Shown here: one piece after another, positions 11,338 to 22,700 of the stretch
Numbering within the stretch: position 1 is the first letter of the stretch
Layout: the number at the start of each line of letters is the position of its first letter
DNA from: Macquaria australasica
Taxonomy: Eukaryota; Chordata; Actinopteri; Centrarchiformes; Percichthyidae
Length of the DNA: 64,000 nucleotides
Direction of reading: 5' to 3'
Assembly (NCBI GenBank): GCA_005408345.1
Contig: SEMN01000275.1
Span: forward strand, 434,001 to 498,000
Made by a program: the position numbers and the translations under genes
Notes under the pieces: generated by a model
Seen by the model: the letters and a program-made list of their open reading frames with translations, nothing else
Databases searched by the model: none
What the model was told of the DNA's origin: nothing

Positions 11338-11650
11338 ATGTTTCACATGTTTAACATCTGAATAACTACCATTAAAGTACACCATTTGCCTTCCATCACT
11401 CAAAGAACTGTTTATCCATAATAATGCAGACTGAGAAAAACCAGAACATTTGAATTTTTTCAACATTAACTCATGATCAGTGTGTGAAACATCAAGCCTG
11501 CAACCAAACTGCAGTCCTATAATTTTCCTCTCTTCTATTTCCTTAAACCAGTCATCAACCATTTGAGTCAAGGCAGTGGCTGTCAAATATTTTTCTCTAT
11601 GCATGTTGAAAATTAATAATTCAGTTATTATTTTTATATGCTGTATGGAG
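11338..11650 (-). mobile_element. older LINE, 5' part of the remnant (reverse transcriptase N-terminal region)
   Basis: On the minus strand this encodes a reverse transcriptase fragment (TQMVDDWFKEIEERKIIG, then an eroded catalytic Asp region, then ALLWINSSLSDGRQMVYF). It runs in frame to 11338, and the same protein resumes with GVPLLYTMFTND at 7752 on the other side of the younger LINE. The first catalytic Asp region is altered (GCRLDVSHTDHELML), so the element is long dead. Confidence 0.75.
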
Positions 11651-11904
11651 AACAACTATTTATGTCAAGTCCAACTACAGATTCTGGACTGGACTACCTG
11701 CCCACAAACCTCCCACAGTACCATCAGCTCACAGGTGTCCCTGTCTACTCACACCCTTTGCTCTTTTCAGATTTACAGCTCTGACCTTCTGCCCGCAATC
11801 TGTGGGATATTCAGTGTCTTGGAATTTGTCCTGTATTGCTCCCTTGATTGATTGTTTTCAGCAAACCTGTCACGGAATTGTTTGGAATGTTCTTAGTCTG
11901 CAGT

Positions 11905-12215
11905 GCTGAAAAAATATGATTAATCAATAAGTCAATCAAGACAAAAATAATTATCAGCAATTCTGATAATGGCTTAATCATTTAAGTTATTTATAATGAC
12001 TTAAAAAAGTAAAAATGCCAAACATGCCGTGGTTTCAGCTTCTCCACTGTGAGGATCTGCTGCTTTTATCTCTTTTAGAACACTGTAATCAGATTCTTCT
12101 GGGCATTTGGACCGCTGGTCAGACAAAACCGGACATTTAAACAAGACACTTTGGTGTTGTGATCATGGGCTTTTTTTTACAGACTGTAAGATTAACCAAC
12201 TAATCAGGGGGGGAA
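11905..12215. repeat. teleost 'attaatca' interspersed repeat, copy 1
   Basis: A segment bounded by tgattaatcaataagtcaatc (11919) and taaccaactaatcagg (12193-12208), with a middle that on the minus strand reads as a degenerate version of a repeat I know as common in percomorph fish. Similar ends and layout occur at 48620-48955 and 63545-63835. It has no coding capacity; probably a non-autonomous DNA transposon family. Confidence 0.5.
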
Positions 12216-12731
12216 AAATTACAAAATAAACTTTTTTCTGGATCTTTTAACCGCTACAGTCTTCATCAGTAAATAATAAAGGCAGGTAGGCCATGAGAAA
12301 CCACATGAAACAACAAATGAATAAACTTTTAAATCAGTAATAAAAAGAATCAAATGATAATCAAATGCAGCTCTAATTGTCTTCATGATGTAGGTTTTGC
12401 CAGGAAACTGACCAACCAGCATGGTCTCCCACAGGAAGTTGTTCATCAGACGTGGTGAGTGACTCCGATTCGAACTGCCACATGCTCAGTTTACAGGCAC
12501 ACTCATTCCACGACTCCCCCTCTGCTCCTTTCCCCTGAAGGTACATGTTTTATTTGAGAAAAATAAAAAACTTTTTATGATGTTATTGGAGGTGGTTTTT
12601 ATTTCAGATGAGGTGGCTGGCCTCCTCTATAAACCCCTGAGCAGCTGTATTTAACCTAAAATCAATAAAGTCATCACACTCATCACACAGATGGCATCTG
12701 TGATGATCCAGGTGTGTCACAGGAAGGGGAC

Positions 12732-13174
12732 TGTAGGAGCCAGAGGGAGTTTGTAATATAAGTTTGTGATTGTTTGTTCATATTTTGGTATTTTGATCAT
12801 TGGTTGCTAGTTTTGTTAGTGTTTAGGATATTGGTGTTTATTATTGGGATCATGGTGATAATTGAGAAGTGGGTCACATGGATATGGGCGGTGACACTCT
12901 TAGTTGATTTAGGCACCTGTGCACCTGTGTACGGCTGGTAGAGAGGGTGAGTGGGTCGCTGTATTTTTTGTTGACCACTATTCTCTGTTTGATCGCTGTG
13001 ATTATAGTTTGTACACGTTATACTGAGTTATCCCTTTTTTTCTTTAATAAAAGTTATGTATCTTATCCTAATTTTGATCTCAGTGAGTATTTTTGGTTAG
13101 CGCCTTACGCAAACTTAATCAGGCCCGACTTCAGCCTCACAGCGACTTTTTGTTTGTTTCCTGTAGTCGCTACA
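12732..13174 (+). mobile_element. candidate solo LTR (443 bp)
   Basis: Starts TGTAG and ends CTACA, the TG...CA form of LTR ends, with GGGAC before and GGGAA after (4 of 5 bases match, an imperfect target duplication). A polyadenylation signal (aataaa at 13046-13051) lies about 130 bp from the right end, as in R-U5. No internal retroelement genes or second LTR are seen nearby. The ends could be coincidental. Confidence 0.4.
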
Positions 13175-13629
13175 GGGAATAAATCACTTATGCAATAAAA
13201 TATTTCATGATGTTTTACTATTGTACTCATTTTGGCTCAGATTGTAGAGACGTGGCTCCATTTGACTTCATCATGTATTTTCAGTATCTCTGACAGCCAG
13301 ATGGATACATACTTTCTGGGTGCATACGTGTATAGGTATATATGTATATAAGTAACTGTATATATTGTTTTATTTGATTTTATTCTATTCTAAATGTAAA
13401 TCTTTGTATATATATATATATATATATATATTCTCTGTGTGAAGCATGAAAGGGCTACAACTTACATTTCATCGTGCAGCCCTGTGTTGTCAAAGGACAC
13501 AGGGCTTTGCATGTTTCTTGTTGGGCAGGGTTCGGTTCGTTCTGCTCCATTTCCTCTCTCACACATTAACTGCTAACTGTAAATCACTGGACAGTACAGA
13601 GTACAGAGAAATGTGTGTAACTTATAAAA
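13175..13629. other. spacer downstream of zup1 with (TA)n tract
   Basis: AT-rich spacer between the LTR-like segment and the zup1 3' end. A (TA)n microsatellite lies at about 13407-13431. Nothing else recognised. Confidence 0.4.
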
Positions 13630-13635
13630 TTTATT
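13630..13635 (-). terminator. polyadenylation signal of zup1
   Basis: AATAAA on the minus strand, 95 bases past the zup1 stop codon; gives a short 3'UTR of about 110-120 bases. Confidence 0.55.
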
Positions 13636-13729
13636 AGCAAATGACCACATGAAACAGCTCCTGCAATGAGAAATCAAATGTACGTTCACAGTAAAAACAA
13701 ACAGAAGAGATAAAGAGGTCGGTTCCTGT

Positions 13730-16700
13730 TCATGGGATCCTTTCAGCGCATAATGTCCTCGAGTTCAAGATGCTAATCTGTAAAAACACATAATAAAGTG
13801 TGCTGATGTACAGATAAAGAGCAATTTATTTAATGCTTTATCATCTAATTCAAGGACTGTAAAGACCATCGAACAAGTGAAGGAACAAGGCACACACAGG
13901 CCACATGTGAATTGTGTTCATTTGAAACTTCAGCAGGGCTGTCAGGTAATCTGTTCAAGCCATGCTCACCTGTTTCTCCTCAGCAGACAACACGCCCTGC
14001 ACTGCCACCACCTGGTACTGTTTGTGCTTCAGGCTGCCGGGGACCTTCCGGACGTGGCGGATGGCTGTGGAGACGGTGTCCCTGCTCAACAGCTTCCTAG
14101 TGTCTGACGCTGAGGAGCCAGGATCCAGAAGCAGGAGGCACAGGCTCCCATTCTTCTTTTGCTCCAAGCCCACTATAGAGCGGCTGTGACCTGCCGGAGG
14201 ACACAGGGTGAAGAGAGGGGGACCAGGGAGCGATGGACAATAATGCTCAATAAGAAGGTAAAAGTGTTTATTGCTGTTCCAGACAGCCACACTCAAAGGT
14301 GGGGTGAAAAGGCAGCCGTCACAGAGAGGTCGGAAGTGCGATATTGTTTAAATATGGGGATAACAGCACACATTTTCATTTTCAGTCTCTCCTGGAAGAC
14401 ATTGGTGTTGTTCTTCTGAAAAGTGACAGAAATAGTTGGGTAACAAATGAAAAAGAGAGCTAGAGAGAGAAGTTCAACCACTGGCTCCTTTCTCACCTCC
14501 ACACAGCTGACCAATCACTGCGTGACGTGGGTGTGAATGTCAAATCGTCGGTTTCAGACTCAAACCAGCTGTGAATGTATCTACCAACAAGTACTGTGTG
14601 TGTATCACAGCCTGATATATAAAAACTTTTAAAAACACATCAGTGAGCCACACTGTTGTTCCTTCATCATCATGAACACACACACCGCCCCAAATACTCA
14701 CTAGAGCACCAAATGTGGATTTGTCGCTGAAAATAGTCCCCAACAAATGCACTATTTCCTGCAGTTTGAGTAACATTTGTTAAAAACTAAAGTGAGCAGC
14801 TGTTTCAGGAAATGACTGAACCTTTTTTAACATGACCAAGACTTAACTGTGCAGCAGCTCTGTAAGACTGTACTCAGGCACACAGAGGTACATGCTAAAG
14901 TCAGCATAACACGCTCACAATAACAATTCTGATTTCTATCAGGTAATGTTCACCATCTTACTTAAAGCTGGGCTAGGCAGAATCTGTGCAACCTAGACAA
15001 AACCTTCCACCTCTCTCTCTGCTGCCTCGTATCACTCCGCTAAGCCCCTCCCACCAAACCCACAACTTCGACCGACAGCAGAAGGAATCACTCGCCCTGC
15101 GAAACCTCATGCCTAGTAGGGCTCACTCTCCATGGCGTGAGCCTCACCGAGACCCCGGTCTCTCTTGCTGCGACATGTCTTCTCAAACATACAAACATAC
15201 ATATTGTTGGGCATTGTTGGAGAGAGTCTGAGAACAGGAATTTCACTGCCAATGACTCCACAGTTATTGTTGTAGATATGACAATAAACGACTTGAAACT
15301 CTATTTAGACTTCAAAAATTGCTTTTAATAGCTGGGTAATTTTAAGACTGGTCTGTCTCCTGAGGTTTATGTTAGCCTCAGTGGACTGCTGTTCCAAAGC
15401 CTCTACAGTTATGACATAAAACTAGAGATATATTGGCCAAAACAAGAGGACCAAGGCTGTAAAACAACTGTCCTTCCAAGCTGCAGATCTGTTCCACGTG
15501 TACCATTCAGCTCAGGCCTGAGAACATCATCCAGTTAAAGAAACATCTATCCTCTTCAGCTATATAGTGTGTGATGAAACAATATGGCAGGTGGTGTTGT
15601 TGTGTACCTTGGTGCTGCAGGTAAAGCGGGGGCAGGGAGGTGTGGATGAGTCTTGGGGGCAGTCTGCTGCTCCTGCTGGTCTGACAGAAGTACTGCTTCA
15701 CCCAGTCAAACAGCGAGGGGTGGGTGTCACCTGGGCCCGTCGGCTGGTGGAAGTCGATGATGCAGGCACTGAAAAGACATACAGTCCAAGACCTCCTTAG
15801 TGTTACAGAGTCCAGCTTCACCATACAGATGTGACCAGAACGAGATTCTGAAGCGGTTGTCTGTAAAGACACATTCCGGGGTTTTGTGTGTCTAATCTTG
15901 CTAGTTTTGACTATTCCTGTCACTTGTGATTACATTTCACTCAGCTACTTAATCACTGAGATATGCAAAGGATGCAGCAAATCTGGTAACCTTAGTTCAG
16001 AAGGACAAGCAGCACAACTCATCAGACGAGTTGTTAGCAAACCTGTAGTTTAACCAGATTATTGGTGCCATTTATTTGGAACTTTGACTTGTTCTAGTTA
16101 CCACAATTTGATGTACAGGCAGTTAAATGCAATGAATTATAATGGACATTTTGGGTGTATTCATTCATGTTTTTGCTTAAGAATAGTTTAGGTTACATAA
16201 CAGATTTGTTCACAACCTGTTTGATCAACCCATCATTAAATATTGAAGTCATGCTGCTTGCACTCCTGGTCCACACTGTAACGCTGTCTAGTTAAGCTGG
16301 TCACTACTAACTATAAAATCAAGACCCATGTCATAAAAGCAGAATTATACTTGAAAACAGCCACAGGCAAGTCCATGTAGCTTACACACTCAAGCTATCA
16401 GCTAGGGTGGCATTATATTCATTACCTTACCTTAGCCTAGCCTAGGGTAGGGGGTGTTGAGGTATTTAACCATATAATAGACTACACTAATTCTACTTGT
16501 GCTGTTCCAGTGGTCTTCCATTCATTTCTAGAGCATAGATATCATCAGGGTCAGGGAGGGTCAACTTCACTATGATCTGATTATATATTGAAAAATAATT
16601 TCTCTACTTATTATGTTTTGTACTTATTTTGCATTTACAAGTGAACCATGCTAATATGTAGCTCTTAATACTGAAGTTTATCCCATAATATGCTGTACTT

Positions 16701-19700
16701 CCTGTACTCTTCCCATTAGATCCTGTGAGTCTCTTTATGCCTATTCACTAGTGAGAGCGGGGGAAAAATGTAAATGAATTGTTTTATCCAACATACTTAT
16801 TCTATATGAATTACTGTGTAAATCGGATTGTCCCTAGAAGCAATAAATAAAATGTTACCCTACTTCGCTTTCAGGCTCTACAGAAAGCACAATGTTGTGA
16901 AGGAATTTTCCTTCTTTAGGCTAAAGGTAATAGGACACAAGGGTTCCCCAGGTCACATTCAGGTCATTTGTAAACCTAAAAGTATTAGGTCATATGCTGT
17001 CTCTTTCAGAGCAATAGTTCAGCTCTCTGTCTCCAAGGATAACTGGTCAGGGCGCAGCTGTCCTGATAAGGCGAGGCTGTCTCTGTCTCCCAGGAGACCA
17101 AGTTCGTTGGAGATAGACGGTGTTATGCCTCAGACTCCGAATTGACATACTGCCTTCTTCTTGTCTCTGAGATATGCACTAAATATGATGTGGAGTAACA
17201 TACAACGTGACCTTTGTTAACTTAGGTAAGCATAGTTTCTTGTTTAGAATCTAATGCTCAATAGATGTATCACAAATTGCAGGATTTTCATCGTTTGAAG
17301 GGACGTGTACAAGTGTCGGCATTTGTAGAACAGCCAATACGAACGCACCGTCTCTCTGAAATGACCTGTGATTGGCCAATGTCTCCCGTCAAAGGCTAGA
17401 TTTTCTGAAGCCTGAAAACAGAGCAAGGAGGAGGGGCTGAAGTAGAGGTTTTCTCTCAGACCACTTAATTTACAATATGCTGAACGGTTATTACGACATT
17501 TTTGCCCAATGATGCCAAAAAAATACTGCCTAACCTGTGAGTTTTTTAAAGTATTGGGATGATGCGAAGCACACTCTTTCACACTATTCCACTGATTCAC
17601 AACTGGTGGAGGTAAGGCAACAAGAAATGTAGCAATGTACCAGCAAAAGGCAGGAATGGCAGTGATTCTTTTTTTTTTTTAAAGATATATTTTGGCCTTT
17701 ATTAGATAGTGACAGCTGAAGGAGACAGGAAAGGCGGGAGAGAGAGAGGGGATGACATGCAGCAAAGGGCCCGGGTCGGAATCGAACCAGGGCCACTGAG
17801 GTAAGGAATAGTGCTCACCTGATTCCCATAGAGGTGAGGAGGGTGAAGATCTCTGTGGCTCCGATCCAGGCTCGTGTTCCCTGCAGCCGCTGGTTGAAGT
17901 GGGACGCACCTTGTGGATCCAGTCCTTCTTTCCAAGCCTCCTCAATCCTACTCTGCACCTGAGGGATACTAGGCACTGCCTTCTCTGAAGAAGAAGGAGA
18001 GCATCAAGTAAATGGAAAGAACTGAATGTGTACAGGTGCAGACGTGGAGGCAACAAAAACACAAAACCCTTAAGAAAGTCTTTTAAAGTTAGTCATCTGT
18101 CATTTCTTCTCAGTGCATCATGTGATCAGTCTGTTTTAAGGGAGAAATCCACCCTAAAATATTTGGACATTTAATTGGACCTTGATGTTGACTACCATGC
18201 TTTTCTGGTGGTAAATTTCTATTATACATTTGCATTATTATACATGGCTAACTGTCCAGCTGTGGGTGATGTGATGTCACACTGACATAGTTCCAGTACA
18301 GGTACATCTCTCAACAATCCTACAGGAGGAAAATACTGAAAAACAGGGAGAGATACTGATCTCTACATCAACAATAGTGTCAGCAGACCAGAACACAGAA
18401 CAAGGAGGAGACATGGCCTGCTTTAAGTAAACAACACGGTTGTCATCACAGACATGCTCCAAGCTACATGAACTAGAACTGTATAGTTTTACCAAACACT
18501 AAATCACTGCCCTTAGTTTCTGTTGTCAGAACTAAAGGCCAGTTCAGACCAAAGATTCGCGACAAGACGAAACCGTTTTACGTCGCAGGGAAAAGTTGCA
18601 GCGGTGTGAACTGGCCCGTCTCAGCTCGACTCAAACCGACTGATGGCGTCACCTGCGACTCAGCTTGTCAAATCGCCAGCGGCTGGTTTTAGAACATAAG
18701 GCACGTCACTTGTTTCAACAGCCAATCAGCAATTACACTCAGGTTGTTATAGCTTTCTCGTCAATTAAGAATAGCCTACTTTCTTTATTACACTGATTAT
18801 TAATACAGTAATGACATAATGTACTAAATGACTAATGAAAAAGCAAGAGCAAGAAAAATAGAGTAGCCTGCAGTTGTTATGGCAGAGTCAGGAGGATACT
18901 TTTAATTTTGTTTTAATTGTTGAATCTTCCCTCTTTTCTCTTGTAAAACAGTCAGTCCTTCTTTTATCTATGGGCTGTAGCTCACTTGTCGCCAAGAAGC
19001 GCAGCGTTATCATCAGCCGTTCCCCTGGTGAAATGCTGTCTCGATAGTTAGTGTTTTCTCTGCTAGTTAGACGTGACACCAGTGTACGAAATACGGGGGG
19101 TCTCGGACCCCCTAATTAACAGCTAGGACCCCCGAAGACGGCAAAATCAAATTTTGAGGGGGTCTCTGGTTACCGGTTGTAATTCTGCGGCGCAATAAAA
19201 CATTCTGACTGCGGCTCCGCTGCTATTCATGATGTCGCTGTATAAACTGTGACTCTTTCAGAACAGCTCACTGGTGTCAGAAAAGCACACAGGGTCAGTT
19301 AACAGTTAAATCCCAGTGAGTTAATGAAAGTATCCACGCTGTGCCACCTGTGCGTAATATTATTCAGTGCATGTCTATTGAGTTTGTCTGAGCAGGAAAC
19401 ACAAGTGAAAATGATTTATATGGATATATATATATATATGGATATATATACACATACATACATACCATACATATATATATGGCTCTAAATATATATATAT
19501 ATATATATATATAAAAATCACTGCGTGACACCAACTCCTCTAAACGACAGAACTGCTCTGGGAATAGACGGGAGGAATTGACAAAAGAGGGAAGATCTCC
19601 TGTCTCAAGTTCACGGCATAAATTTGCGTAAGTCCCCTGGATATTCAGTTGAAGCACCCGTGGACGGCTCCAAATTCACGACCCTCGTTTTTTTTAAAAA

Positions 19701-22700
19701 TGTTTTTGCCGTTTCATCTACTAAAAATGCAACTGTAGCAAGTAACTCACTATCACTATCGTCATTCATATTTTAAAGACGCTACAAATTATATTCAGCT
19801 GAAAAGCCGGGAGTTAGAACTGAAGTACAAAGAGTCGTTGCTATGGAAACGATACGACGTCTTGTCTTGTCGCTTTGGTGTACACTGGCAGGTTTCAGAA
19901 TGTTGCAGACCAGCACGTTGCAAGTAGTTACAAGTTTCAACTCGTCTCGTCGCGAATCTTTCGTGTGAACTGGCCTTAAAACTCAAGTAAAAATGGTCTC
20001 AGCTGAAGGTCAGCTGATACACAACTGATTTCTATAGATAATAGGCTCGTTCGAGATGAGCCAGGCCTGCGCAGAATCGATCACCGGCAATCGCCGGTGA
20101 ATGCATGCCAGTTAGATTTGTGTCCAATTTGATCCCGACTTGCTCTGACGTCATGCAAAAATGGGCAACGATAACCTCAGGAGATCGAGGCGGCCGCAGT
20201 TTTTGGAGCCAGGCGCTACAGGTGCTCTCCACCGACTGCAAGACCCAGAGCATGATGGGAAACGCCTGGCTGTCGCCTGATCAAAAAGCTGATTGGCTCT
20301 TGTTTGACCACAAACACCACATTTTGTAGAAAATCCTGATTTTCTGTGTAAATGTAATATTTAACGCTAGATTGTTGCTGTATGTTGTGCAGTGAAGGTT
20401 TAATCTGTTAACAAACATATCTTGTGTGGTTGATAATAACAATAAGTTTATTTCAGCCATAACTATCCGAACGTGGTCTGCAAACTACAGGTAGCCTACA
20501 GGTAGATCTAACAGGATGTAAATATTTCTGTGACTTCCTGTATATTCTTTGAAGGCTGCTGGAAACTGTCTGACTTGACTGCTGCTGTTTGTCACCGCCC
20601 CTGCTGCTTCCGCCTGAACTCGTCCACTTTCCAGACCAGGTGCATCTTGAACGAGCCTAATATCAGCTCTTACTGAGCCATCAAGAGCTCTTCATCTTTA
20701 AAGTCTGATTGAAAGTGGAGCTGAGTTCATTATTCTGTATATGAGAACAGCTCAGTGTGTATTATCATGCTTTTATCATGGCCACTTACCAAAGGGAAAA
20801 TAAAGAGAGTTTGTGTTTAAATCATCGCTCATTATTATACAGTAAATCAACAGTGAATCACATCCGACAGAAAACTGATATGGCTCGGCTCTCTGACAGA
20901 CTTTTAAAAACTGATGATACAATCTGTAGCTTAACTGAATTCACTTTTGGATTCTGGCTCTTTTGGATGAATTGGGCAGCTACAGCGCAGTGTTTTGAGT
21001 CTGCTACAGCTCTGATTCACGCCTCTGACTGCTTTCTTCTGCATAGCAACAGTGACCAAGGCTCATGGGTAAGTATTTAGAGGCATCCGCCAAACTGATG
21101 GGAAAAACAAGATTTCAAAGAAATGAAGCTGAATAATAATATATTATATAATAAGTCAAAGTTATGGGCATAACATAAACCTATAGTATAGTTACATTAC
21201 CCAAGACACTCTGTAATTCGATGGTGACGAATATTGAAGATATCATTACAGTGAAAACCAACAGCTCCCCCCGCTTCCCAACTCTATATACTGCTCCTTG
21301 CACAATGATCTACAGCGGTAGTTTAACTATTAAAATATTGACTACAGTAAATGATCAGATATTTACCTCAACAGAGAACCAGCCCTTTATCTGAAACAAG
21401 CTTCACTTCTAGTATTTCAGCATATTTTTATAAGAAGCCTGTTTGTTTTCTGATCTGCTCCTGTTTTAATTTTCCGTTAATGCAAACTCAACACTTCCTC
21501 CATGTTTATGTTTTGTCCTGAGAAATTCAGTATAATGTCCATTTCCATCAGTGCAACAACAGTCAAGTCACACTCACCCCTCTGCTGAGAACCCTCTGTA
21601 CACATACTGTATACAGTATACTGTAGTTCTCATTCACTAATTACTTCTAGTCAATTCTTCCTCAACAGCAACCAGGCTTTATTTGTTGGTGCTGGACTAG
21701 TATTTGAAGAATTTAAAGTATGTTGAGGTGTCCAATTATATCTCATTTTAACAGACATCTGCCAACTGACCAGAGTGCTTTCCATGATCATGATATAAGA
21801 AATAATAAACAATCATGAATACTGATAAATAATAAAGAATACAACTATTTTCTTTCAATTTCCACAAGAAGCATTCACAAAATGACTTCAGACTTATAAA
21901 ACAAAGAGAGTGTTGGAAAGAAAGAGCGGAAAGGTGCTGATTTCAGGTCAGATATCATGCAGTGTGATTGTGCACCTTGTAGGACGGGAGCATATGTGTC
22001 TATTCTGTGTAGAGAGGAGAGGAGCATCTGGAAGTTTCTGTATCCACAGCCCCAGCCTTTGTCGCCCACTGAGGAGCAGTAGTGGTCAGTGTCGGCACTC
22101 AGCCACACGTGGACACAGTCTCTGCATTCAGTCTGGTAGTATTCATACAAGGCTCTGACCACACCTAGACACAGAGGAGAACAGAGTGCGTGTGAAACAA
22201 AGCTCAGCTCAGAACAGTCCAGCAGCAGGACTCTGACTATAAACAGGAGGTGACAGCTCATTGTTTTTCCAAATGCAACTTAAACTATTCTGTATGCTGT
22301 CCTATACCACAGTGTCTCAATAGTTGAGTTACTTCTTTGATTTTATTGGAATATTTCGTTTATTTTATGAGATCCATATCTCATAATTATGAGACGCTAA
22401 GCCATAATTACAAGATACAGAAGCCATAATAAGCAGGTACTGTGCTTCAGTGTAGTACATGCACAGTGGACAGAAACAGAGTGTATTGTGCACACAGAGA
22501 AGACATGGAGATTCAAAACCGTGGAGATCAGTAGGCATCCACTGACTGATAAGATAGCCGTCTTTGAAATCACTTTTAGAAGCACTCATTTTAGATTACT
22601 TTGAAAGTGGATCACCGCTATCAACTAAAAGGCAATCTGGCATTTAAAATGTGACCACATTTTGACTAAACTAAAATTAAGACATAAAAAATGACAACAT

